64,000 nucleotides of DNA from Musa acuminata AAA Group (Eukaryota; Streptophyta; Magnoliopsida; Zingiberales; Musaceae): contig NC_088354.1 of NCBI RefSeq assembly GCF_036884655.1, positions 17,062,001 through 17,126,000 on the forward strand. Direction: 5' to 3'. Shown piece by piece: positions 10,874 to 21,814 of the stretch (the first letter of the stretch is position 1; each line of letters begins with the position of its first letter). The notes beneath the pieces are model-generated. The model had not been told where the DNA came from. It searched no databases and was given only the letters and a program-made list of their open reading frames with translations. The position numbers and the translations under genes are program-made.

Positions 10874-12868
10874 TATAATGAGTTGATGGTGTGTTGTGTA
10901 TACATATTCTCCAAGAGCCATCTTTCTTAAGCACTAACAAAGTTGGAACCACATAAGGACTCATGCTCTCTTGAATTAACCTATTTTCCACCAATTCATC
11001 TACTTGCTTTTGAAATTCTTTATGCTTCTTGGGGCTCATTTATAGGCTACCTTATTAGGTAACACAACCTCTGGAGTAAGATCAATGTGATGCTGGATGT
11101 CTCTCAAAAATGGAATGCCATGTGGAATCTCTTTCGGTATAATATCTTAAAACTCCTCTAGGATTGGTTTCATAATTGCTGGTAGCTTCTTGTAATATTC
11201 ATTCTCCTGTACTACTACTAGAGCTAAAATATCACTACCCTTTTCTAGTTCACTCTTATATTCATTATAGGACATAGGAGTACTAATTTCCTTCCTTAGT
11301 GGACTCGTTTCAAAAGATTGTAATGGAGCTAAAATAATCTTCTTTTCATTCACCTTAAAAGAATAAGTATGTATATAACTATCATACAACACCCTCTTAT
11401 CATAATGCCAAAGTCTACCCAATAGCAAATGACAAGTATCCGTAGAGCAATATAACACCATACTTCATCTTTATAATTCTTGTCAATAGAAAATAAAACT
11501 AAACATCTTTTAGTTACCTTGATGTCATTCCGCTAGCATAATAATAAAGATGTGGATGAGGGATTATGCCCAACTTTAGTTTTTGTACTATCTCTAAAGA
11601 TACCACATTCTAAAAGCTGTTACTATCAATAATCACTAAGCATACCTTACCATGAGAAATGTATTTGATATGAAACATATTCTTTCTCACCCAACTTTCA
11701 TCCTCAACCACACAGGACACTTTTAAGCTACATTGTACAACAATAGACATCATGATCAACATAAATCATCTCTTCCTCATCATCATAATCATATTCTGGT
11801 TTGTTATTGGTTTCATCTCCTTCTCTATTATTATAATCTTCAACTAAAGTAACAATCTTCCTATTTGGATAATCAGAAACAATATACCCAAAACCATGAT
11901 GTTTAAAGTATTTTCGATCACTTGGTGTAGAAGAATTAGGTGTTTATTTGCTGCTAGTAGATCCTTGACCCTCCTTGCACCTTTGACACCACATTATTTT
12001 ATAGGGTAGGCTTAGAATTTCCTCCTCTCGTATAACTTTCTTTTGACATATACCGAGAATCATTTTTAAACTTCTATTACTTCTTAACTTTTAAAGTTAA
12101 CTTATTCATATCGTTCAAAGACCAATATGGCTGGAGCTGAACCACTTTAATAATATTATATTTTAGACCTCATAAGTATCTTGTAATGGTTTGCTCCTTT
12201 AGTTCCACAGGCTCTCCTTTTAACATGAGATTATCGAACTCTTCTATGTACTCTTCCACACTAAACTCTTTATGCTTGAAATCATAGATTTTTAGAAAGA
12301 TCTCTTACCTATAGTTGTCAGGCAAATATTTTCTCTTTAACTCCCTTTTTATTTTCTTTCATATCACAATCTTACTCTTTCTCTCATGTTCTCTTTGCTT
12401 CTTTAGGTTTTCCCACTAAAAAGATGCATTCTTTTTTAGTTTAAATGTTATAAGCTTTATCTTCTTTTGTTCTAATGGTTCATAAAACTTAAACATTCTT
12501 TTCATCATATTAAGTCAATCAATAAAGTTATTAACATTAATTTTACCTTCAAACTCTGAAAATCTAACTTTGGATTGTATTTGTTCTATTACTCATCTTG
12601 GTCTCTATACCTTGCTTGATATCTTCTTAACTCCCTTAGGTGAGGAGGTGTATTATTATTGAAACCAAACTCTTTGGCATCATTCTCATGCTGGTTGTTT
12701 CTTCTGTGAAGTTCTTCAATAATTTCATTCTGTTTTTGTAGACTACGTAGCAATCTTTGTAGTTACAATCTCAATGACTCAACGTCATCTTCGTGGCCTA
12801 CCTTCACCAATTATATCTTTTTGATTTTGTAATTCTATGACCTCTAGCCTTTAGCTCTAATACCAAAC
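10874..12868 (-). mobile_element. Ty3/gypsy gag-pol remnant, minus strand
   Basis: From 12850 downward the minus strand carries gag-like sequence, then a zinc-knuckle region near 11900-12000, and a protease/linker. The open stretch 11147-11461 includes DTCHLLLGRLWHYD, the Ty3/gypsy protease-RT linker. After that comes RT entry wording (PHGIPFLRDIQHHIDL, then LPNKVAY) at about 10930-11130. Stops and frameshifts are abundant. It is truncated within the RT, where it meets the copia gag fragment at 10873; the rest of RT, RNase H and integrase are missing. Confidence 0.85.
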
Positions 12869-13663
12869 TGATATTGGGATAATGAGAAATGATATTTGAA
12901 AGGTTGATAGTTGAATTTGTTGGAAACACTCTTGGAATGGAGATAAATGGTACCAAGTTTAAATTCATAAAAGGATATAGAAACTCATCACCCTAAGGAT
13001 AATTAAACAAGGATACAAAGCTTAAAAATGACTCACAACTCAAAGAAATATCCAAGAGATACATAGACTAAACTCACCACTTTATGATAAACCAAAGAGA
13101 TACAAAGTTGAAAGAGAGAACTCAAAGAGTTTATGCAAATATTACAATCAGATTTTGTTACCTTTCTAACTCTAAAATACCAAAATAAATACTAGTGTAT
13201 GAAACAACCCTCGAACTAGAAAATATATTACTTTGCTTGCTAATAACTAAGCCTTTTAATACATCCCCATATAAGTTAAATTGACTCTCTTTTTAAAAAT
13301 CGATTAAATTCAATGTATTTATTCACTAGACCATCCGTTAATAAAAATAATCTTAACTTTCTTTAAGAAAATACTTTTGATTTATTTTTAAATAGATATG
13401 AAAGTTAAGAGTGTGAGCTTTTTTTTAACTTATAAAGATTAGTTACTTAACTATTTAACAATCAATTTGAGTTATTCAATCAAATTAGACTATACAAATA
13501 CATATGTAAGTTTGTAAAATAAGCTTGTAACTCATTGGGTTTATAAGTTATTATATTTGAAAGGTCTGAATTAAAGGCTTAGAATAAATACAGTAAATTG
13601 TAAAAAATATTATAAGATCAATAAAATTTATGCGAACTGATTATAACATATACTCCCGTATCA
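12869..13663 (-). repeat. Probable 5' LTR of the minus-strand gypsy remnant
   Basis: On the minus strand the segment starts TGATACGGGAG at 13663 and ends CCAATATCA at 12869, giving short inverted ends TGATA/TATCA. Immediately inside, the minus strand reads TTTGGTATTAGAGCT (about 12853-12867), a tRNA-Met-type primer site. No partner LTR is present to the left, so the element is incomplete. I infer the boundaries from the termini and the primer site; no second copy is available for comparison. Confidence 0.7.
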
Positions 13664-14192
13664 TCAGTGCTTCAAAGGTTATCTGGAGACCAATCTACAA
13701 CGGCATAATTAAATGCTCAATCTTAGTAATGTGACCTCAGCTCAACTCTTCCCTTCCCCCTTCCCTCTCGTCCAAATGCACTTATGAGCAGATAGACACA
13801 TGTAGACATTTGCAAATATAACGCATATGTGGGCGTACATATGTAATTACCAAAAATTTGCAACGTGTATATGCAAAGCCCTAAGTTCAAACAGATATTT
13901 TCTTCATAAATTCTTCAAGTTTCCATTGAAGGTAAAACAGGAAAGAAAGTTAAACTGGATGAACAACAATTGACTAGCTGAGATACTCTCTTGAACATGC
14001 TCCACGGTCACAAGCATAAAAGAACATCAAACGTTTAAGATCAAACCCCATTGCTTACATGTGAGTGAAGGAGTATGGGTACAGGTAGACAATCCAAAGT
14101 TTCTCCCATCGACTTACACTTAGCAAATGCAAACACCAAAAAAAAAAAAGAAAAAAGAGAGAGAGACAAAAGTTGAGGCAGAAAATACTCAC
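13664..14192. other. Spacer downstream of the YSL relic
   Basis: There is no exon that I can assign. It includes a poly-A/GA tract at about 14138-14170. Any further 3' YSL exons should fall here on the minus strand, and I could not find them. Confidence 0.4.
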
Positions 14193-15216
14193 GTGTTCTT
14201 AAATGCTGCAAGTCCCAGGCTGGGAAATTTGTCAAAGCCACAGGAATGTCCTGCTACAGTAAGAACCATTAAAGCAACTCCAGCAAAAACTTATGCTTAG
14301 ATACTTTCCCAGGCAACGAACTTGTTTGCTGCAGTACATCACGTAAATATCAGCAATTCTAGAGAGTCATATTACGCAGTTCATGTTGCGCAGCAAAAGG
14401 TGTTTTCTTGTTTCCATGTGTTCCTGAATGTTGCATTAGAAGGACCCGAAAATCTAACTCACTAAGCAACCACAGTCAGTTAATTTTCTGATATTGATCA
14501 TCCAGCAAAGGAGAAAAAAAAAAAATTGCCAATTTATATCAATGAAAAGGAAGATGATAGAATTAAACGAAGGGTTTTATGACTAGTTTTTAAATAAGAT
14601 CAACACATGTACCTTTTAAAACGCCGATTCACTGTAAGAAAAAAATATGATGGCATATCTTTGTACAAAATGAAGGGGTATATTTTTATAGTTTCAAATG
14701 TATAGTTTGCAGCAGATGTACCACTGAGTTCTTTCTTTTCTTTTTCTGGTTCAAGCTAAAACATATAGATGGCTGCCGAGTGAAGAGGGAGCCAGCTGGA
14801 CATGACACTAGAAATGGGTCTTTCTTTGGTTTGAACCTGTTAACGACCTTATCATCTACGACACCTGTGCAAGACTTTTAAAAGCATATACTACCAAGTA
14901 ACAACAATAGATAGAAGTTCAAGAAATCAAATTATGATAATAATTTAACATGTAACATACATGGCATATGCATAAGCACTAATAACCAACATATAATATA
15001 TCATTTCACAATAATTAAGTTCCAGTATTAAATTATGATAGATTCACAATACCTTGCGTAACATCACGAGGCTCAATAGCCCAAGGAAACTTGCAACGAA
15101 CATGAAACCAATCATCCAACTCAAAGAAAGATTTTTAACATCTTCTGCCCTGTTACCAGGATAATCAGCTCCCATAAGTTGATACGTCCTTGAGAGCATA
15201 TATGACCCAAAACCCC
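14193..15216 (-). pseudogene. YSL: YSL metal-nicotianamine transporter relic
   Basis: YSL proteins (OPT family) move metal-nicotianamine or metal-phytosiderophore complexes across membranes. Two exon-like pieces remain. Piece 1 (15053-15216) is fully open, flanked by AG and GT, and encodes GFGSYML...ADYPGN, then VKNLSLSWMIGFMFVASFLG and LLSLVMLRK: the family's glycine-rich loop and a membrane helix. Piece 2 (14193-14328) runs from a CAG acceptor to an AC|GTGAGT donor. It encodes KQVRCLGKYLSISFCWSCF, then, after two single-base losses, CGFDKFPSLGLAAFKNT. The family's intervening exon (IDYK...YPSG...) should lie between them; only a doubtful, stop-containing trace is visible near 14825-14865. 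No upstream or downstream exons were found. YSL proteins are usually about 670-720 aa; under 100 residues survive. The match is from motif memory, so the exact paralogue is unknown. Confidence 0.82.
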
Positions 15217-16556
15217 CTATCGAGGAGATATTCGTTAATAAAACATATTATTCACAAGAATCAGCTTTTTCATTCAGCTGCTACACCATAGAACTTTAGT
15301 AGCCTATACGCAATCTAATCACAAAAACACCAAGCACCGGACCCACCACCAAGATCCGATCTTTATTCAAAGAAAAAATAATAGAGAAAAAATAGAAGCC
15401 CGGATTGACTTTTTAGTAAAAGGTATATGATGGAATTGACATATAAGATTGACTTTTTAGTAAAAGGTATCTGATGGAATTGAAATTTGAGTCCTGATCC
15501 ATTTGTCAAGCACTTTACCAACCAAACTAATCGATACTTTTAACATCTAACATATTGGGAGTATGTCAACTAGTTAAGACCTTCATTATTGATAACAAAA
15601 CCTAAAGATTGAATCCCATCCTATTTACTTATAATTTACAAAAAGATTTAAAAAATCGTTCATCATAAGAAAAGGAAAAAAAATTAAATGAATTTTGCTT
15701 TTGATAAATGACAATCACTCCAATAAGAAACTTCGTGGCCAGCACTCATACATGGGAATTTTTGCTGTATTACTTCCATGATATACATGAGACTATTTTG
15801 GAATACAGTCACAAAATGTATTAGCAAATCAAGTTTTTCTAAAACTCGGTTACTTAAACCAGATTTGGATATCCATTAATTTGATTTAGAATAAATTTAA
15901 ACAAAAAGGGGGAATCCAAGTGGGATGAGGTTCACGTTTGAGTATCTAAATAATTCATGAGTAATTAAAATGATAGTGATACTGAATAATTTTTATTTTG
16001 TGAAAGTTCATATATACTCAATCTATTTAACCCATGTTTAAAAATCTTTAGTTAAATGTATTTTAGTAGGAAAATAGTTAGTAGGGTCCAAATTCACATG
16101 ATTAAATTTGTTGATACCCGTCCACACCATTTCTAAACGTCTAAGATTGTTCATAACCATAACACGGAGGAGCTAAAGACCAAAAATACATATAAATATG
16201 ATTAAGGAGGCAGCAATTGACACATGAACATCAAGAATTTAGATAGCATAAATGACATGATTTTTAAATTAGATGCATTGTTTATTGCTTTTCCTAAGCT
16301 TATTACGACTCCACGTATGGAGGATTGCTTAGCAGCTTTGCTCCAAAATCCTTTTGTATTGTTTTCATTTTCCATCTAAATCTTCAATTTTATGATATTT
16401 ATTTTTATTCTTGATAGATAATTGCATCTCTATCGATCACAGAAAAAGGAAAATGATGCAACAAAACAATGCATCTCTTAATCCTATACATGTATAATTA
16501 AATATTATACATGAATTCTCTCACCCTAAACTCAATCACCAGGATTTACATACTCT
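15217..16556. other. Spacer between YSL relic and HIPP
   Basis: There is no convincing exon on either strand. It includes a direct repeat at 15403-15490. The N-terminal exons expected of a YSL gene on this side are not recognisable. Confidence 0.45.
15403..15490. repeat. 44-bp tandem duplication
   Basis: Two adjacent copies start GATTGACTTTTTAGTAAAAG at 15403 and 15447, each followed by GTAT(A/C)TGATGGAATTGA. Only a few mismatches are visible, so it is a fairly young local duplication. Confidence 0.8.
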
Positions 16557-17481
16557 TAATCCTCGGCATTGGTTTCGTCGGCTTTATTCTCTTCCTTGGT
16601 TACATACAACCGCGTGTTTCCCGGTCTTCTTGTACACGTACTCCACCAGCTTCTCCGCTACGAAGGCGCCCTTCACCGTCACCTGGGAGGCTTTCAGATC
16701 CGCTTCCACCGACAGCACCCCTACTAAAAAAACGCACGGACGGGATAAAAGTCGAAGCTTGCGTCGATATGGATTCAAAAAGTTCGCATCTTTGATTTCA
16801 ATCTCGAATCTAATAGAAGAATGTTCATCTTACAAGTCAATTCCTATCGAACATAATGAAGCCAATAACGTACATTAACTAAAATTATAGAGATAGGCTT
16901 TTGAATTTTCATGAATATTTGCAGGGTTTTTAGTTCTTTTGGTGAGATGGAGAATCAAATATTTAAACAACAGGATTGCGAGGGCAAAGCGCCGCAGTAT
17001 ATTCATCCTGTTGAATCTGATGGAAAAAGAATTAGTTTACTAAAATGAGATCAGATTTTGATAAAAAGATGGTATATCTTAAAGCGAAGGAAAGAAAGAG
17101 AAGCAGGGGAACCTTTCATCTTTAATATCCTCTTCTTTATCTGTTGCGCGCAGGCCTCGCAATGCATGTGCACTTTAATCACCACTGCGATCACTTGTGG
17201 CTGTCCGTAAAACAGCAGCAGAAGGAAAACTTAAGCACTACTTGACATTTAACTCACAGCAGAGCGAAAGCATAACCAGGAACTCTCGTGGGGAAATGAC
17301 TGGGTTCAGAAGACAGATACGGCTGACCTCTTCCTTCTCCTCCTCCGCCTTGGGCTTCTCTTCTTCCTTCTTCTCCTGCTTCGGCGGAGGAAGAGGGGTC
17401 AGCAGCTCCACCTTCCTCCCGGTCTTCTTCTGGACCCTCTCCACCACCTCCGTCGGGTCCTCCGTCGCCTTCTTCCCCTCC

Positions 17482-17486
17482 GCCAC
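17482..17486. other. Target-site duplication GCCAC (left copy; right copy 21197-21201)
   Basis: GCCAC precedes the left LTR and follows the right LTR. Joining the flanks at one copy restores continuous HIPP exon 3 sequence around the insertion point. Confidence 0.93.
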
Positions 17487-17847
17487 GGTTGGAAGTAAAC
17501 TTATTCAAGTATCATAAAGAAGTTCATTTCATCAAAAGAAATGTTCAATACATCAAGAGGAAGATTTATTACATCAAGAAGAAAAAATAAATTAAAAGTC
17601 TATAGAAGGATAAGTCAAATTGATTATTGATTCTTGAAAGAGTTTCTTGAAAGAGAATGATTCATCTTGAATATAATTAATGTAATGTATCCTTAGAGAC
17701 TATATAAACCTCATATGTTGGGTCATGAGATAAAGAGAGTTTCTGAAATTGTAAAGTGTTTTTCTTAAGAGAAATATAGAAGATTGAAGCTTGTCCTACT
17801 CTTCTTCTATATGATAACTCTATCCCCTCTTCCTATCAAGTTCAACA
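17487..17847 (+). repeat. 5' LTR of the copia element in HIPP
   Basis: It starts GGTTGGAAGTAAAC where the right copy has TGTTAGAAGTAAAC, so the terminal TG has mutated to GG. It ends AAGTTCAACA. Just inside, TTAGTATAAGAGC (17848-17860) and a second version TTAGTATCAGAGC (about 17878-17890) resemble the tRNA-Met primer site, apparently duplicated. Confidence 0.92.
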
Positions 17848-18365
17848 TTTAGTATAAGAGCATAGGTTAAGCTATATTTAGTATCAGAGCAAAGATTAAG
17901 CTATAATCTCTTCCTCAAGTGTCATCTAATTCTAGATCCCCAGATTGATAAAAGAAAATTATGACATATGGTGCATCCAAATGAAGGTTCTTCTAGGCTC
18001 TGGGAGTTTGTAGAAGATGGATTTGTTGAACCAAGTCCAGCAGAAGAAGGAGCAATAAATGCAGAAGGAAGAAAATAACTCAAAGAAAGAAGGAAGAAGG
18101 AGGAAAAGGCTTGGTTCACGGTAGCTTTAGCTTGCCCCTCTCCTATTTATAGGGATTAGGAGGGAGGATTTTCCTCAATAGAATAGAGGATTTCCTCATA
18201 TAGTTGGGAAAATCTTATCTTCTATCATGCCCCCGCAAGATGGTGCTCCTAAAAAGGATACCAATGGATTGATGCAAAATATGGTTTACAAGCGAGAGGC
18301 TTCATGAGTAGGGCAATTCATGAGTAGGGCAAGAGCATATTGCTGCTGCTATTATTGTTGCTATA

Positions 18366-18580
18366 GTTTTGACGATGATGGTTGCGGCTACGATGGCAGC
18401 GGCTACAATTGCGGCGGCGATGGTTGCGATTACGACGGCGGCGGTTGCAATTACGATGGCAACGGTTGCGGTTGCGACGGCGACGGTTGTGGCTGCGACG
18501 GTGACGGTTGTGGCTGCGATGGCGACGATTGTGGCTGCGATGGCGACGATTTTGGCTGCGATGGCTGCGATGATGGCAGA
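18366..18580 (+). repeat. Imperfect GNC-type trinucleotide/hexanucleotide array
   Basis: This is a run of GATGGC, GACGGC, GGCTGC and GGTTGC-like triplets about 210 bp long. It has a strict three-base rhythm, so several frames stay open and give low-complexity peptides (Cys/Gly/Asp-rich or Ala/Thr/Val-rich). It occupies the place where copia gag and protease should be. I regard it as an expanded simple repeat, not a gene. Confidence 0.8.
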
Positions 18581-18598
18581 GGAGAAATCTACAGTAAT

Positions 18599-19051
18599 GT
18601 TGCAGTGATGCTACTACAACAAAATAATGGAATTCTATATCAATTCACCATACTATACACACCTCAACAAAATGGTGTCTTAGAAAAAAAAAAATAGGAC
18701 TATCCTTAATATGGTCCGATGCATGTTAAAGGAAAAAAAATTCTGAAAGAATTTCGGGGTGATACTGTTGCTTGTGTAGTTTATTTGCTTAACATGTTTC
18801 CAACAAAATGAATTGGTAATGTTACACTAGAAGAAGCATGGAGTATACGAAAACCAAGAGTTGATCATTTGAGGATTTTTGGAAGTGTTGCATTTGCCAA
18901 GATACCAGAAGAAAAAAGAACAAAATTAAAGGATAAAAGTCAGAAATGCATTTTGCTAGGTTATCTAGAGAATTCTAGTGGTTACAAACTCTACAATCTT
19001 ATCACAAATAAAGTTGTGATATCAAGAGAAGTTGAGTTTGATGAACAATAG
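18599..19051 (+). pseudogene. Copia integrase C-terminal remnant
   Basis: The integrase core end is seen as NNGILYQFTILYTPQQNGV (about 18623-18680). After a shift and stops comes MRIFGSVAFAKIPEEKRTKL, then KCILLGYLENSSGYKLYN (18869-19051), the conserved post-core block of copia integrases. The catalytic D-D-E residues upstream are absent. Confidence 0.85.
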
Positions 19052-19132
19052 ATTTGGAATTGGAAAAGTGATGAGCAGCATAAGAAAGTTGTAGCTTCAG
19101 AAGAAGATGATATAATACAAGCAAGCACCGAA

Positions 19133-20783
19133 GTGGCTTTGCCGGAATCATCACCTAGATCAACTATGTCACATGATTCAAGAAGTCCAATTATAAGAAG
19201 GACAAGACCGATTCATGACCTATATGATATGACTCGAAAGATTGATACTAATAATAATGAACTTTCTGTATTTTATCTTTTTGTAGGATATGATCCATTA
19301 ACCTTCGAAGAAGCTTATAGAGATGAAAAATGGCGACAAGCTATGAATGAAGAGATTCATGCCATTAACAAAAATAATACATGGGAGCTTACTACACTTC
19401 TAGAAGACCACTAAGCTATCGGTGTTAAGTGGATCTTCAAAACAAAAAGAAATGCAAAAGGAGAGGTAGAGAAATACAAGGCCAAATTGGTTGCAAAATG
19501 ATATAAACAACAATATGAGATTGACTATAAAAAGTATTTGCGCTAGTTGCTCGATTGAAGACAGTAAAATTACTTATCTCTCTAGCAGCTCAAATGAAAT
19601 GAAAAATTTTACAAATGGATATCAAATCAGCATTTCTTAATGGAGTTCTTGAAGAAGAGGTATATATTCAACAACCCCCTGGTTTTATTATTCAAGAACA
19701 AGATGACAAAGTATATAAGTTAAAGAGAGCTCTTTATGGGCTTAAACAAGCCCCACGAGCATGGAATTCTCAAATAGATGCTTATTTTATTCAAAATGAT
19801 TTTTCTAAATGTCCACATGAACATGCTCTTTATACGAAATCTAACTCTAATGGAGATATCTTGTTTGTATGCCTGTATGTAGATGATTTAATATTTATAG
19901 GCAATAGTAGTTCCATGATTAAAAATTTTAAGTACTATATGAAAAAAGAGTTTGAGATGAGACTTGGGCTTAATGACTTATTTCCTTGGTATGAAGTTAT
20001 ACAAGATAATGGAGGAATTTTTATCTCACAAGAAAATTATGCAAAGGAGGTTTTAAAAAAATTTTCTATGGAAGATTGTCATCCTACATATACACCTGTT
20101 GAATATAGCACCAAGTTAACTAAGGAAGGTGAAGGTAAATATATTAATCCAACTTATTATAAAAGTCTAGTTGGATATTTAAGGTATTTGACATACACTC
20201 GACCTAATATACTATTTGGAGTTGGTTTAATAAGTAGAAATATGGAAGTTCTTAAGACATCTCATTTAAATATCACTAAAAGAATTTTACGATATATTAA
20301 AGGAACAATTGAGTATGGAATGTTCTATTCATCATCTAAAAAGTTGGTGCTTATTGGATATAGTGGCAGTGATTGGGCCGGAAGCTACGATGATCGGAAG
20401 AGTACAACTGGATTTGTATTTTATTTTGGTGAAGCTACATTCACTTGGTCTTCAAAAAAGCAACGGATCGTTGCTCTATTAAGTTGTGAAGCAGAATATA
20501 TAGCAGCTTCTTCTAGTGTTTGTCATGCAATCTGGCTAAGAAGATTACTCCAAGAACTTCATATGCCATAAGAGAAGTCAACCAATATTTATGTTGATAA
20601 CAAATCAGCTATTGTCTTAGCCAAGAATCCAGTCTATTATGAAAGATCGAAACATATCGATACAAGATTTTATTTCATAAGAGATCATATCAAAAATAAA
20701 GAAGTGGAGCTTCATCATGTCAAGACAAGTGAACAATTGATTGATATACTTACGAAACCTCTTAAATTTGAAATATTTCAATA
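19133..20783 (+). pseudogene. Copia reverse transcriptase and RNase H remnant
   Basis: Pieces in order: linker and RT entry (19133-19414, then interrupted); a long open stretch 19615-20571 with DIKSAFLNGVLEEEVYIQQP, YKLKRALYGLKQAPRAW, the catalytic YVDDLIFIG and the RNase H start STTGFVFYFGEATFTWSSKK, EAEYIAASS; then, after a stop at 20569-20571, IYVDNKSAIVLAKNP, RSKHIDTRF, and ILTKPL near 20750. The stops at 19412, about 19500 and 20569 mean no full polyprotein can be made. The order RT then RNase H after integrase is diagnostic of Ty1/copia. Confidence 0.92.
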
Positions 20784-20821
20784 ACTTCGAAAGAGACTTG
20801 GCATGCTAGATGGAACAAGTT

Positions 20822-20833
20822 TAAGGGGGAGAA
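20822..20833 (+). other. Polypurine tract of the copia element in HIPP
   Basis: TAAGGGGGAGAA sits directly before the 3' LTR start TGTTAGAAG at 20834. Confidence 0.8.
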
Positions 20834-21196
20834 TGTTAGAAGTAAACTTATTCAAGTAGCATAAAGAGGTTCATTTCATCAAAAGAAAGGTTCATTGCAT
20901 CAAGAGGAAGATTTATTACGTCAAGAAGAAAAAATAAATTAAAAGTTTATAGAAGGATAAGTCAAATTGGTTATTAGTTCTTGAAAGGATTTCTTAAAAA
21001 AGAATAATTTATCTTGAATATAATTAATGTAATATATTCTTGGAGACTATATAAACCCTATATATTGGGTCATGAGAGAAAGAGTATTTCTGAAATTATA
21101 AAATATTTTTCTTAAAAAAATATAGAAGATTGAAGTTTGTCCTATTCTACTTCTTCTGTTTTGTAACTCCATCCCCTCTTCTTATCAAGTTCAACA
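20834..21196 (+). repeat. 3' LTR of the copia element in HIPP
   Basis: It has standard TG...CA ends (TGTTAGAAGT to GTTCAACA), colinear with the left LTR over its whole length, and is followed by the target duplication GCCAC. Confidence 0.93.
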
Positions 21197-21788
21197 GCCA
21201 CCACCCTGTGGGTCCTCCACTCCTTCCACAACAGAAGAAAAGGATCCGATTTTTATCCAAGTAACTCAACGAAAACAACGAAAACGTAGAACCCTCGTCA
21301 CCTTCGAATCCCTTCAAGCTGCGCTTAACTTTCCTGGCGCATCCCTCGCAGTGCATGAAGACGCGCATCTCTATCTCCTTCCGCGGTGGAGGCGCGGGTG
21401 CCTCCGCTTTCGTCTCTTCGTCACCACCTTCCTTCTTCTCCTCCTCCCTGCCGCCACCTCTGTCCTTCCTTTCGTCCGCCTTCGCCTCCGTCTCCTCGTC
21501 CTTGGCTTCGGGCTTCTCCTTCGCTTCCGCCGCCTCCTTCTTACCCTCCTCCGGCTTCTTCTCCTTCTGCAACACGGCAACCATTTTTTCAGTTAAATCA
21601 TCGACCACAAAGTTCATGAAAGAAACGAAATATTAGGAGAGCGGGAAAACAAAAGGAAAAGAAGTCAGCTTTGCACCTCCCCCATCCCCCTCTCGCTCGG
21701 TGCTCAGTCGCTGGTCAGAGCTCAAGCTGTAACACCGGCGATGGAGAGCGATACTGCAGGCGTTACTCTGCTATAGAATCAGGCGCTG

Positions 21789-21814
21789 CTCTCTCTCTCT
21801 CTCTCTCTCTCTCT
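21789..21814. repeat. (CT)13 microsatellite upstream of HIPP
   Basis: This uninterrupted CT run reads as GA on the HIPP coding strand, about 105 bp upstream of its ATG. GA/CT runs in the 5' leader or core promoter are common in plant genes; a regulatory role here is not shown. Confidence 0.9.

Larger units (their letters stand above)
17487..21196 (+). mobile_element. Ty1/copia element inserted in HIPP exon 3 (gag-less, defective)
   Basis: Both LTRs are present (17487-17847, 361 bp; 20834-21196, 363 bp). The target duplication GCCAC is perfect, at 17482-17486 and 21197-21201. A polypurine tract lies at 20822-20833. The internal region is only 3.0 kb. It lacks gag, protease and most of integrase, keeps the integrase end, RT and RNase H, and has in-frame stops. 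It lies antisense to HIPP. The LTRs are similar but have visible substitutions and small indels, so the insertion is not brand new. Confidence 0.95.
16584..21685 (-). pseudogene. HIPP: HIPP: heavy-metal-associated isoprenylated plant protein, broken
   Basis: HIPPs are metallochaperone-like proteins with HMA domains that bind metal through an M-x-C-x-x-C loop. Minus-strand exons: 21677-21685 (ATG GGG GAG, the usual M-G-E start, then GT); 21302-21566 (Lys/Glu-rich linker, a proline patch, then HMA1 with MHCEGCARKVKR and ending LKGFEG); exon 3, now split as 21197-21222 plus 17328-17486 (GKKATEDPTEVVERVQKKTG, then a proline and acidic linker); 17113-17200 (PQVIAVVIKVHMHCEACAQQ, HMA2); 16584-16720 (GVLSVEADLKASQVTVKG, then YVYKKTGKHAVV). 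Defects: a 3.7-kb copia element in exon 3; about 20 missing bases and a frameshift just after GVED at 21203-21215; and a second shift near 16600, after which the acidic tail KEENKADETNAED continues in another frame to a stop at 16557. No C-terminal CaaX box is visible. The family assignment is firm; the gene as written cannot give a normal protein. Confidence 0.9.

Noticed and set aside
14775..14882. Possible missing YSL exon (frame VVDDKVVNRFKP after a CAG)
   Set aside because: In phase with the preceding exon it hits a stop at once, and the conserved YPSG core is absent; the resemblance is too weak to call.
17197..17517. Plus-strand open frame over 100 codons
   Set aside because: It is antisense to HIPP exons 3 and 4 and has no homology of its own.
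18320..18697. Open frame encoding a Cys/Gly/Asp-rich protein
   Set aside because: It is created by the three-base repeat at 18366-18580 and runs into copia integrase sequence; other frames are equally open.
21351..21636. Several plus-strand open frames rich in Ser, Pro, Leu or Arg
   Set aside because: They are antisense to HIPP exon 2, whose biased Glu/Lys codons keep other frames open.
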